From contig PKTX01000057.1 in the NCBI GenBank assembly GCA_002868945.1, positions 51,557 through 115,556 of the forward strand: 64,000 nucleotides of DNA. Direction: 5' to 3'. Below the pieces are notes generated by a model, which was not told where the DNA came from, ran no database searches, and was given only the letters and a program-made list of their open reading frames with translations. The DNA is from Desulfobulbaceae bacterium (GTDB lineage Bacteria > Desulfobacterota > Desulfobulbia > Desulfobulbales > SURF-16). The position numbers and the translations under genes are program-made. Below, piece by piece: positions 29,324 to 37,361 of this stretch; within the stretch, counting starts at the first letter, position 1, and each line of letters starts with the position of its first letter.

Positions 29324-30532
29324 ATGCGTAGATTCACCGTGCCCACCCCGTTTACCACCACCTTTGTCGAGGCGGTGGCTGCCCTTAACGACGAGTTTGC
29401 CGACAGTGGCGGACGCATCCATGAGCTGTACGGTTCTTTCCAGGAGGGGGCCTTTAATTCGGCCCGACCGGCCAAGTATCTGCCGGCGGTAGATCGCCGT
29501 CAGTTCCGGGACCATGTGGCGGCGGCCCGAGCGCACGACATTGCCTTTAATTATCTGTTCAACGCCCCCAGCTATGCCAATCTGGAGTATACCCACGAGG
29601 GCCGCAGGAATCTGGAGGAATTGCTTGTCTTCCTGGTGGAGTGCGGTGTGGAATCGGTTACCGTGGCTATCCCCTATCTGGTGGAGATCATCAGCAGCCG
29701 TTTTCCTGAATTGGAGGTAGTGACCTCCACCATCGGTTATGTGGGCGCCCTGGCCGGTATCGAACAGTATCACCGGGCCGGTGCCGACCGGGTGGTGCTT
29801 GATGTGGAGGTGAACCGCGATTTTGCCTTTTTGGAGCGGGCCTGCGCCCAGAGCTCTGTGCCGCTTGAGATCATCGTCAATCCGGTCTGTATCAGCCAGT
29901 GTCACTTCAAGTACAACCACTACTGCGTGGCCTCCATGGGCTCCCAGAGCTATCTGCGCGGCGGCGCCGGTATTCCCTATAACCAGTACTATCTCAACTG
30001 GTGCTTTCTCCAGAAGTTGCAGAACGAGGGCGAGTTTTTAAAGAGCCCCTGGGTGCGGCCCGAGGATCTACATCTCTGGCAGGAGGTAGGGATAGATTAT
30101 TATAAGATAGCCGGCCGCGGTCTGCCGGCGTCCGAGATCCTGAGGCTGTGTCGCACCTATCTGAGCCGGGAGTTCTCCGGCAACCTTCTTGATCTCCTCG
30201 GCTGGCCGCACTGGCTGACCTTTCGCGAGAATGAGGACGGCAGCCGGCTGCCGGCGCTCGATGTGATCATTGACAACCAGGCCCTGGACGGTTTCCTGGA
30301 CTTTTTTGCCCGCAACAAACCGCAATGCCGCCTGGGCTGCCAGGGCTGTGGCCACTGTCTGGTCTGGAGCCGCAAGAGTGTGAGCTATAACGACGAAAGT
30401 CTCAAGGAACACTATGTAGCTAATATGGCGAGGAATCTGCAACGTTTGGTGGAGGAAATCCCCTCGCCGGCAGAGAGCCGTGCAGCAGTACAAGGCTGGC
30501 AGAAACAGGCGGCCCGCCAGGTGGTTGATTGA
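29324..30532 (+). CDS. U32-family Fe-S protein with an extra cysteine cluster
   Basis: A 402-residue protein of the peptidase U32 superfamily (TIM-barrel 'collagenase-like'). The family cysteines are C189, C193, C201 and C227. In UbiU, UbiV and RlhA-type relatives such cysteines hold a [4Fe-4S] cluster, and the proteins take part in O2-independent hydroxylation of quinones or nucleic acids. A second cluster motif, C335-x3-C339-x2-C342-x2-C345, sits in the C-terminal part and is not part of the usual family set as I know it. A peptidase role is therefore less likely than redox chemistry. It begins 3 bases after the cytochrome gene, and its stop overlaps the start of the SCP2-fused reductase (TGATG). 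Substrate unknown; context suggests a lipid. Confidence 0.8.
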   Translation: MRRFTVPTPFTTTFVEAVAALNDEFADSGGRIHELYGSFQEGAFNSARPAKYLPAVDRRQFRDHVAAARAHDIAFNYLFNAPSYANLEYTHEGRRNLEELLVFLVECGVESVTVAIPYLVEIISSRFPELEVVTSTIGYVGALAGIEQYHRAGADRVVLDVEVNRDFAFLERACAQSSVPLEIIVNPVCISQCHFKYNHYCVASMGSQSYLRGGAGIPYNQYYLNWCFLQKLQNEGEFLKSPWVRPEDLHLWQEVGIDYYKIAGRGLPASEILRLCRTYLSREFSGNLLDLLGWPHWLTFRENEDGSRLPALDVIIDNQALDGFLDFFARNKPQCRLGCQGCGHCLVWSRKSVSYNDESLKEHYVANMARNLQRLVEEIPSPAESRAAVQGWQKQAARQVVD

Positions 30533-31971
30533 TGGCTGAGACGGTTCTTGTCACCGGCGGTACGGGCATTGTCGGTAAGCCCTTGGTGGAAGGTCTGCTG
30601 GCCCAAGGTAAACGGGTGGTAGTGCTCAGCCGTCAGCAGCTCCCCTGTGATCTACCTGCGGTGCCGGGCCGGCTTTCCTATCTGCAGGGCGATGTCAGCA
30701 TGACACGTCTGGGCCTGGATCCGCAGGTCTATGCGGAACTTTGCGCCGAGCTCACAGCCATCTTTCACCTGGCGGCCCGTACCGATTTTAAGGGCGGCTC
30801 AGTGGCCGACTATGCGGCGGTAAATATCCATGGGGTCAAAAAAGTCCATGCTCTGGCCTGTCAGGCCGGTGCCCACCTGCATCACGTCTCCACCGCCTTT
30901 GTCTGTGGCACCCATGATGCCATGTTCGGCGAAGATGATCTTGAGTGCGGCCAGGATTTTCGTAATGGCTACGAGCAGAGCAAATTTCTGGCCGAGCGCT
31001 TTCTGCACGAGCAGATGGCACGAGGGCAGGGCAGGGTGACCATCTATCGGCCCTCCATCATCCTTGAGCGCCACCCTGCCGCGGCCTCGGTGAATACCTT
31101 TGGGCCCTTTATCTTTCTTGATGCCGTTTTTCGCATCTTGCTCACCGCCAAAATGCAGGACGCCAGGGAGCTGCCGCTACGCCTGCGCGGTGGGCGCGAT
31201 TGTCAGTTGCCCTTTATCTTTGACAATGATGTGGCTGCGGCCCTGCTTGCCATAGCTGCCTCGGCCCACTGTCTGGGCCGGACCTATCATCTGGTTTGTA
31301 AAAATCCCTGCCCAAACTTCCTGTTGGAGGATGTCTTCAATCAGGCCTTTGGTCGTAAGGTGGCGGCCCTGGTGGCTGATGATGCCTTCCGGCAACTGCC
31401 AGCCAGCCAATCGGAGCGCATTCTGGCCAGAAAGACGGCCACCTACGCCTCCTACCTTGATCTTGCCGTCTCTTTTGCGCGCAGCAACAGCGAGGCGGTG
31501 CTGGGCGTTGATTTTTGCACCGAGGTGACGGACGAGGAGCTCCTTGGTGCCTTCAGCCGGTTTCTGGTCTGTAAAGATGAAAATCGGGATGGCGGGCCGA
31601 TCGAAGAGCGAAAACGCCAGGATATCGACAAATATTTTACCGAGTTTCTGCCGACCATTATCGGCCAGCAGCTTATCGCCAATCTTGCCTCACTCTCCTG
31701 CACCTTCTGGTTGGAGGTCAGTGGTTTGCCACGGCGAACCCTGGTCATTATTGACGGCTGTCTGCAGGCCATTACTGCGGGAGGGGAGAGCAGTTTCGGC
31801 TATCAGGTGCGACCCGATATCTTTTTGCAGGTGGTCAGCGGCTGTCTGTCGCCGCAGCGCGCCTTTTTTGACGGTAAGATCACCATGGCAGGCAACACCA
31901 TGGAGGCCCTGCGCACGGCCTCCGCCCTGGAGGAGTTCTTTCGTTATCGCCCTTATCTGGTAAAGTCGTAA
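30532..31971 (+). CDS. SDR/thioester reductase-like protein fused to an SCP2 lipid-binding domain
   Basis: A 479-residue two-part protein. Residues 1-345 are an extended SDR of the NAD_binding_4/fatty-acyl reductase type, with the dinucleotide site TGGTGIVG (8-15) and a catalytic S120, Y147-x3-K151. About residues 365-479 match the SCP2/UbiT pattern ('FWLEVSG', 'VRPDIFLQVVSG', 'AFFDGKITMAGN'), which binds lipids in a hydrophobic cavity. It would reduce or modify a lipid-bound or thioester substrate held by its own SCP2 part. The pairing of U32 and SCP2 genes recalls UbiU/V with UbiT. The ATG overlaps the U32 stop codon by one base. A repeat element (31978-32135) follows before the aminotransferase. 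Confidence 0.75.
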   Translation: MAETVLVTGGTGIVGKPLVEGLLAQGKRVVVLSRQQLPCDLPAVPGRLSYLQGDVSMTRLGLDPQVYAELCAELTAIFHLAARTDFKGGSVADYAAVNIHGVKKVHALACQAGAHLHHVSTAFVCGTHDAMFGEDDLECGQDFRNGYEQSKFLAERFLHEQMARGQGRVTIYRPSIILERHPAAASVNTFGPFIFLDAVFRILLTAKMQDARELPLRLRGGRDCQLPFIFDNDVAAALLAIAASAHCLGRTYHLVCKNPCPNFLLEDVFNQAFGRKVAALVADDAFRQLPASQSERILARKTATYASYLDLAVSFARSNSEAVLGVDFCTEVTDEELLGAFSRFLVCKDENRDGGPIEERKRQDIDKYFTEFLPTIIGQQLIANLASLSCTFWLEVSGLPRRTLVIIDGCLQAITAGGESSFGYQVRPDIFLQVVSGCLSPQRAFFDGKITMAGNTMEALRTASALEEFFRYRPYLVKS

Positions 31972-31977
31972 AGTTAC

Positions 31978-32135
31978 ACGATGCAAGGCTCTGGATACAA
32001 AGGCTGGTTTTGGGGTGCCTTGAGCGCCTGGAAAGGCGGAGCCGAAGTGGGCACGAGGTATGAGGCCGCAAAAAAATAACTTGGCACGACATTTGCCATA
32101 ACCAGGCAAGCCGTCCACTCTCCTTGCCCCTTGTA
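31978..32135. repeat. Heptad-bracketed intergenic repeat, copy A2
   Basis: The left end shows degenerate heptads GATGCAA, GGCTCTG and GATACAA. The right end shows TTGCCCC, TTGTATC and TTGAACC. The inner part aligns with copy A1 (25267-25373). It sits inside the seven-gene run, between the SCP2-fused reductase and the aminotransferase, and could interrupt or separate transcription there. Confidence 0.65.
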
Positions 32136-32184
32136 TCTTGAACCTGTCTCCACAGTGAAGCAAGGGCAGCACTAAGGATACGCT

Positions 32185-33645
32185 ATGCACAAAGAATGGA
32201 TATATGTCAGTGAGGTGGAGGGCAGGCCCTACCAGGAGAGTGTAGAGCTCTTCCGGAAGTATATCAATCCCGGGCTGGTGGCCTTGCTCGACATGGGCGA
32301 ATACACGGCCATTGAGCCGCGTGCCGCCCACGGCGCCATCGTAATTGATGCCCGGGGCCGGAAGATCCTTGATTTTGTCTCCTCCTACGGTGCCTTGAAT
32401 CTGGGGCATAACCATCCCAAGGTCAAGGCGGCTTTGCTGGATGTGCTGGTACGGGACAGGGTGGATCTCTCCAAGGAGCTGCTGTCGCCCTATGCCGCCT
32501 GTCTGGCCCATAATCTGAGTCTGCTGACCCCCGGTACGCTGGATCGTTTCTATTTCTGCAATTCCGGTACCGAGGCGGTGGAGGCGGCTTTGAAGCTTGC
32601 GGCCCGTTATTTCAAGGGCCGGCGGCCCCGCTTTATCTATGCCGAGAACTCCCTGCATGGCAAGACCCTGGGGGCTTTGTCGGTAACCGGCGGCGCCAAG
32701 CTGCGAGAATTTTTCCCCCTGCTGCCGGCGAAGGCCGTACCTTACGGCGATGCCGAGGCCATTGATCGTCTTTTGGCGAACAGCTCCAGGGAGGGCGACG
32801 AGGCCATTGCCGCCGTCATCCTCGAACCGATCCAGGGTGAGGCCGGTGTTGTCGTGCCGCCGGCAGGCTATCTGCGTCAGGTACGGGAGATCTGCGATCA
32901 CTATGGCGTGCTTCTCATCCTTGATGAGATCCAGACTGGTATGTGCCGAACCGGTACCTTTTTCGCCTGTGAGCAGGATGGGGTTATCCCGGACCTGCTG
33001 GTCATCGCAAAATCCCTGGGCGGCGGCCTGGCCTCCATTGGTGCCACCATTGCTACCACCAAGGTCTTTGAGACGGCCTATGACAATCCCCACGACTGTC
33101 TGGTGCAGACCTCCACCTTTGGCGGCCGGTCCACTAGTTGTGCCGCGGCCATGGCCGCCCTGGAGGTATTTAAGCAGGAGAACCTGGCCGAACGGGCCCG
33201 CATTCTGGGGGAGAGGCTGCATGCCGGTCTGCTGGCCCTGCAGGAGAAATATCCCCAATGGATCCGCGCCGTGCGCGGCCGCGGCCTGATGGTGGGTATC
33301 GAGTTTGACGAGGAGGTGGTGGCACAGGCCCGTTATCTGCCGGCCAAGATCCCCGGCCTGAAGAATGTTCTCAAGGCGCATCTGCCCGGCATGGTGGCTG
33401 CCGCCCTCTTGAAGCAGCACGGGATTCTCGGCACCCTGATGCTCAATAACCGCTCGGTGTTACGTGTCTACCCACCGCTTATCGTCACTGAGGAGGAGAT
33501 CGATTATTTTCTTGGGGCCTTGGCCGACATCCTTGCTCAGGGACCCAAGGATCTGGTCAAACACCGGGTCAATCATGCCATTGGTTCCGCCGGTCTCAAG
33601 TTTATCACCTCCTGGGCCGGCTCCATCTTGAAAGGGAAGGGCTGA
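32185..33645 (+). CDS. Class III PLP-dependent aminotransferase
   Basis: A 486-residue fold-type I aminotransferase. Visible are SGTEA (127-131), 'HGKTLGALSVTG', DEIQTG (247-252) and the PLP lysine K276 in 'VIAKSLGGG'. Class III members move an amino group between omega-amines or amino acids and aldehydes or ketones. The N-terminal 30 residues and the C-terminal 40 residues ('LKFITSWAGSILKGKG') are longer than in ornithine or GABA aminotransferases. The reductase before it could supply an aldehyde and this enzyme could aminate it; this is an inference from order. Its stop codon overlaps the exporter start (TGATG), so translation is coupled. The hopanoid aminotransferase HpnO is one alternative relative, but no hopanoid genes are present here. 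Confidence 0.85.
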   Translation: MHKEWIYVSEVEGRPYQESVELFRKYINPGLVALLDMGEYTAIEPRAAHGAIVIDARGRKILDFVSSYGALNLGHNHPKVKAALLDVLVRDRVDLSKELLSPYAACLAHNLSLLTPGTLDRFYFCNSGTEAVEAALKLAARYFKGRRPRFIYAENSLHGKTLGALSVTGGAKLREFFPLLPAKAVPYGDAEAIDRLLANSSREGDEAIAAVILEPIQGEAGVVVPPAGYLRQVREICDHYGVLLILDEIQTGMCRTGTFFACEQDGVIPDLLVIAKSLGGGLASIGATIATTKVFETAYDNPHDCLVQTSTFGGRSTSCAAAMAALEVFKQENLAERARILGERLHAGLLALQEKYPQWIRAVRGRGLMVGIEFDEEVVAQARYLPAKIPGLKNVLKAHLPGMVAAALLKQHGILGTLMLNNRSVLRVYPPLIVTEEEIDYFLGALADILAQGPKDLVKHRVNHAIGSAGLKFITSWAGSILKGKG

Positions 33646-35618
33646 TGGCGGATTTCTTTGGCAGATTCGCCCTTGTTCTGCAGCGTCATCGCCTTGCTGT
33701 CCTGCTCGCCTTTGCTCTCTTTACCCTGGTGCTGGCCGCCTTTACCCTGCAGAGCAAGGTAGATAATTCGCTTTCTGTGTGGCAGTCCGAGGACGATAGC
33801 CATTGGCGCCAGTATCAGGACTTTATCGAGCGCTATGAGATCACCGATCCCCTCATCATCTACCTACCTCGAACCGATCTCTTTGCCATGGAGGATCTCG
33901 AGGTTGATCTAAGCAACGATACCAGCGTCCACACCATCCATTCCCTCGCCATTGACGCCACCGGTGAGCAGACCAGGGGCCTCTTTTTTGTCATGCCGCA
34001 AGCGCATATGTCCTCGGCCGGCTTGGCCACGCTCTTAGGGGAGGTGAAGGGGGTTCTGGCCCGGCACCAGACCACCTACCATCTCGGTGGTGTCTGGTAT
34101 CTCACCGCCCTGCTTGACACGCTGTCGGCCCGTTCCACCCAGACCCTTTTTCCGGTGGTACTGTTTATTGTCGCCCTGGGGGTCTGGTTTTTTGTCCGCG
34201 ATCGCCGGAATGTGGTGCTGGTCTTGGCCTGCGGCTTTCTGCCGGCCCTGCAGATCACCGGCATCATGGCGGCCGCTGGAGTACGCCTCAATATGGTGCT
34301 GCTGGCCTTGCCGCCGCTTACCATGATTCTCGGCATTGCTCATGCCATCCACCTGGTGGCCAAGGTGCCGGATGACGCGGCGCAGAAGAGTGTTGATCTC
34401 TTTTCCTTGGTGGCGCCACCCTGCCTGCTCTCCGGCATTACCACCATGTTCGGCTTTCTCTCCTTGACCCTGTCGGACTATCTGCCCGTACGTCAGCTCG
34501 GCATCTGGGGCATGGTGGCCAGTCTACTGGCACTGCTCAGCGCCTTTATCCTGCTGCCTTTATTCTTCACGACCCGCCGCAAAAAGCCGCTGACTATTCC
34601 CGTCGACCTGGCGCTGCGTCTCAGCCGTCATCGCCTTTTGCTCCTTGGCCTTTTTTTACTGGTCAGCGTCGGGGCTGGTCTGGGGTTGGGTCGTCTTCAG
34701 GTGGGATCGCTGATTCTTGATTTTTTTAGTGAGCAGGCCGTGGTCCGCCAGGATTATCAGAGCATCGAAGGGGCAGGGCTGGGGCTGACGCCCTTTGAGG
34801 TTGATCTGGCGGCCAGCACGGTCTCAAACGAAAAGCTGCAGGGGCTGATGGCAAGTTATAGCGCTCTGCATCCGGAGATCACCCACATCTTCTACTCTTT
34901 TGCCGGTGGCGAGGTGATCACCGCCTCCACAGCCAGCGGCATGCAACTGCCCATGGCCTTGACCTTTGCCGATATGGACAAGCGGCCTCAGCGTCTCACC
35001 CTGTTGCTGCGCACCCTGGCCTCGGAGCCCACCCTGGCGCTGGCCGAAAATCTGGAGGCCTACCTGCAACATGGCCTGGGCCGGCAGTCGCAACCGTATG
35101 TCACCGGTTCGGTACCCCTCTATACCCGGGGCCAGAAGAGGCTTTTTACGGCGCTGATCAGCAGTTTCGGCTTTGCCTTCCTTGCCATTTCACTGATCAT
35201 GGGGCTGGCACTCAGGTCGCTGCATTACGGGTTGCTGGCCATTATCCCCAATTTCCTGCCCGTGTTCTTCATCCTGGCGGCCATGGGCTGGTTTGCCATC
35301 CCCTTAAGTGTGGCCACGGTGACGGTCGCCAGTATCGTCTTTGGTATTGTGGTGGATGATTCCATCCATTTTCTACACCGACTGCGCCGTGAACCGCCCG
35401 GGATGGGCATTGTCGAGCGCCTGCAAGATAGTCTCGATCATGTGGGCCCTGCCATTATCACCACCTCGCTGGTGGCCGGTACCGGTTTCTTAGGGTTTTT
35501 CGCCTCTCCCTTTGTTCCCTTGCGCAATTTCGGCCTGCTCATTGCCGGTGCCCTGGCCCTGGCAATGATCTGCGACCTCTTTCTCCTGCCGGTCCTTATT
35601 CTTGTCTGGAAAAAATAA
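33645..35618 (+). CDS. MMPL/RND-superfamily exporter
   Basis: A 657-residue membrane protein of the MMPL (Patched/HpnN/sterol-sensing-like) group of the RND superfamily. It has two halves, each with a large periplasmic loop ('LQSKVDNSLSVWQSEDD' begins the first) and six membrane helices. The helix-4 motifs are 'LGIAHAIHLVAK' and 'FGIVVDDSIHFLHRL'. These proteins carry lipids or hydrophobic metabolites out of the inner membrane using the proton gradient. Unlike tripartite RND pumps, no adaptor or outer-membrane channel gene accompanies it. It overlaps the aminotransferase by one base and is followed one base later by the adenylating enzyme. The obvious reading is that it exports the product of the surrounding enzymes. 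Confidence 0.88.
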   Translation: MADFFGRFALVLQRHRLAVLLAFALFTLVLAAFTLQSKVDNSLSVWQSEDDSHWRQYQDFIERYEITDPLIIYLPRTDLFAMEDLEVDLSNDTSVHTIHSLAIDATGEQTRGLFFVMPQAHMSSAGLATLLGEVKGVLARHQTTYHLGGVWYLTALLDTLSARSTQTLFPVVLFIVALGVWFFVRDRRNVVLVLACGFLPALQITGIMAAAGVRLNMVLLALPPLTMILGIAHAIHLVAKVPDDAAQKSVDLFSLVAPPCLLSGITTMFGFLSLTLSDYLPVRQLGIWGMVASLLALLSAFILLPLFFTTRRKKPLTIPVDLALRLSRHRLLLLGLFLLVSVGAGLGLGRLQVGSLILDFFSEQAVVRQDYQSIEGAGLGLTPFEVDLAASTVSNEKLQGLMASYSALHPEITHIFYSFAGGEVITASTASGMQLPMALTFADMDKRPQRLTLLLRTLASEPTLALAENLEAYLQHGLGRQSQPYVTGSVPLYTRGQKRLFTALISSFGFAFLAISLIMGLALRSLHYGLLAIIPNFLPVFFILAAMGWFAIPLSVATVTVASIVFGIVVDDSIHFLHRLRREPPGMGIVERLQDSLDHVGPAIITTSLVAGTGFLGFFASPFVPLRNFGLLIAGALALAMICDLFLLPVLILVWKK

Positions 35619-35619
35619 G

Positions 35620-36675
35620 ATGAACAGTTCCCTTATCCGTGAGATCCTTGCCATTCATTTTGAGCCAGAGAATGGTACGCCCTATTGGCTGGAGCGTCAG
35701 GAAAGCCTGGGTTTTGATATTGTCAACGAGATAGACAATTGCCACGACTTGTATCGTCTGGGACCGATGGATATCAATGCCCTGCGTACCCGGCCCCTTG
35801 TCGATTTCATCCCTCGCCGTTTTCAGTCCATGCTGCCGGAGCTGCTGCTTTCCGAGACCGGTGGCACCACTGGTGACCCCTGTCGGCGCGTCTTTTCGCC
35901 CCAAGAGTTTGAGCACGCCTTTGTCCGGCCCTGGCAGGCTGCGGTGGAACGCTTCTCCTTTCCCTGTAACGGCACTTGGCTCTTTGTCGGGCCTGGTGGG
36001 CCGCATATTATTGATCGCTCGGCCCGCGCCATGGCGCGGGCCGTGGGTAGCCTTGAGCCCTTCACGGTTGATTGTGATGTGCGCTGGATCAAACGCCAGG
36101 CCCCAGGTTCGTTGGGGCTGAATCTTTATCTTGATCATGTCCTGGGCCAGGCCATGAACATCATCAATCATCAGCAGATCGACAGCCTCTTTACCACGCC
36201 GCCGCTTCTGTCCGCCCTGGCCGAGCGCATGTCGGAGAGCCAGCGCCGTGCCATCCGCGGCATCCACACCGGCGGCCTGGCCCTTACCGCCGAAAAACGG
36301 CCGGCACTCTTGGCCTTCTTCCCCAATGCCGTGATTTTGCCCGGTTTTGGCAACAGTCTCTTTGGCGTCACCTTTCCGGCCATACCCATCGCCTCGGACG
36401 AGGAGGATGTCTTTATGGTTGGGGATGACAGCCTCTGGCTGCAACTGGCGCCGCTGCCGGTCACCAGTGAGGATGAGCAGGAGCTAGGGCGCCAGGTGGA
36501 GCCCGGCCAGCGTGGCAGAATTATTGTCCACCGCTTTGATTCCACCTTTCTTATTGTCAATCTTCCTGAACGTGACACGGCCATTGCCACACCGCTGGCC
36601 CAAGGAGGGACAGGGCTCGCCGGTATTGCTCCTTTGCAGTTTGCCACCCCTGAAGATCGGCAGGGGGTTTATTGA
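35620..36675 (+). CDS. Short adenylate-forming (PaaK/F390 synthetase-like) enzyme
   Basis: A 351-residue protein with the AMP-binding P-loop-like motif ETGGTTGDP (79-87), which is the phenylacetate-CoA ligase/F390-synthetase form of the adenylation signature. Such enzymes activate a carboxylate as acyl-AMP and often pass it to CoA. It is about 80 residues shorter than PaaK. The mobile C-terminal subdomain with the usual catalytic lysine appears reduced or missing, so it may need another partner or have a changed second half-reaction. It starts one base after the exporter stop (TAAGATG) and its own stop overlaps the next start. In this set it is the natural step that loads the acid substrate. 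Confidence 0.7.
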   Translation: MNSSLIREILAIHFEPENGTPYWLERQESLGFDIVNEIDNCHDLYRLGPMDINALRTRPLVDFIPRRFQSMLPELLLSETGGTTGDPCRRVFSPQEFEHAFVRPWQAAVERFSFPCNGTWLFVGPGGPHIIDRSARAMARAVGSLEPFTVDCDVRWIKRQAPGSLGLNLYLDHVLGQAMNIINHQQIDSLFTTPPLLSALAERMSESQRRAIRGIHTGGLALTAEKRPALLAFFPNAVILPGFGNSLFGVTFPAIPIASDEEDVFMVGDDSLWLQLAPLPVTSEDEQELGRQVEPGQRGRIIVHRFDSTFLIVNLPERDTAIATPLAQGGTGLAGIAPLQFATPEDRQGVY

Positions 36676-37331
36676 TGGATCCCGAGCATTTTGCCCTGGA
36701 GCTGGCCATTCCCTGCGCCTGTGGCCAGTTGGAGGGCCGCCTGTTTTATGGTGACCGGAACCAGCAGGGACCCGGTCTGATTATCTGCCCGCCCCATCCG
36801 CTCTTGGCCGGCAATATGGAAAATAACGTTCTGCAGGCCATCGCTGCCACCATGGCCCCTGCCATGCCGGTGCTGCTCTTTAACTACCGGGCCGTGGGCA
36901 AGAGCAGCCGGCCGCGGCCAGATCTCCCTCTTTATGAATACTGGCACGGCCTGGACCAGAATCAGGAATACGCAGAGGTGATCAGCGAGGTGGGCGAGGT
37001 TCTGAGCTGGGCGCGCCGTTATTTCAATTTCTTTCATCTGGCAGGTTATTCCTTTGGCGCCTATGTGGCGCTAAAGGCCGCCAGGCCGGATATCCTCTCC
37101 TACCTGGCGATTACACCACCGCTGGCAGAGCATGACTTCAGCGCTCTCGCCACTCTCACCTGCCCCATGGCCTTTATCCTGGCGGAGAAAGACGGCCTTC
37201 TCGAGGTGGGCGGCAGGTTACCGGCGGCGGAGCGCTGCCTGGTCCGGACGATTCAGGCTACGGACCATTTTTTTATCAAACGGGAACGTGAGGTGGCAGA
37301 ATTTGCCAGGGAGTTCTGGACCGGTCTATAA
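36675..37331 (+). CDS. Alpha/beta hydrolase
   Basis: A 218-residue hydrolase with nucleophile S126 in GYSFGAY, a likely acid D173 ('AEKDGL') and histidine H198 ('TDHFF'). The 'CPPHPLLAGNMENNV' oxyanion region resembles the KANL3/Tex30-like and YpfH-like small dienelactone-hydrolase group. It could release the product from a thioester or edit wrong intermediates. Its ATG overlaps the stop of the adenylating enzyme (TGATG), and it is the last gene of the run; the ParB-like gene beyond it is convergent. No signal peptide, so it acts in the cytoplasm. Confidence 0.8.
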   Translation: MDPEHFALELAIPCACGQLEGRLFYGDRNQQGPGLIICPPHPLLAGNMENNVLQAIAATMAPAMPVLLFNYRAVGKSSRPRPDLPLYEYWHGLDQNQEYAEVISEVGEVLSWARRYFNFFHLAGYSFGAYVALKAARPDILSYLAITPPLAEHDFSALATLTCPMAFILAEKDGLLEVGGRLPAAERCLVRTIQATDHFFIKREREVAEFAREFWTGL

Positions 37332-37361
37332 AAAAAAGCGACGCAAGGGGAGGGGAACCGC

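Noticed and set aside
31690..33420. A 576-codon open frame antisense to the aminotransferase
   Set aside because: Spans a repeat element and overlaps two well-supported genes; low-complexity composition without motifs.
32185..35618. Hopanoid modification locus (HpnO aminotransferase and HpnN transporter)
   Set aside because: No squalene-hopene cyclase, HpnG or HpnH-like gene is present, and the exporter is shorter than HpnN; only a distant family relation is supported.
30532..37331. OleBCD olefin biosynthesis cluster
   Set aside because: An adenylating enzyme, SDR and hydrolase are present, but the thiolase OleA is absent and an aminotransferase and exporter are not part of that pathway.
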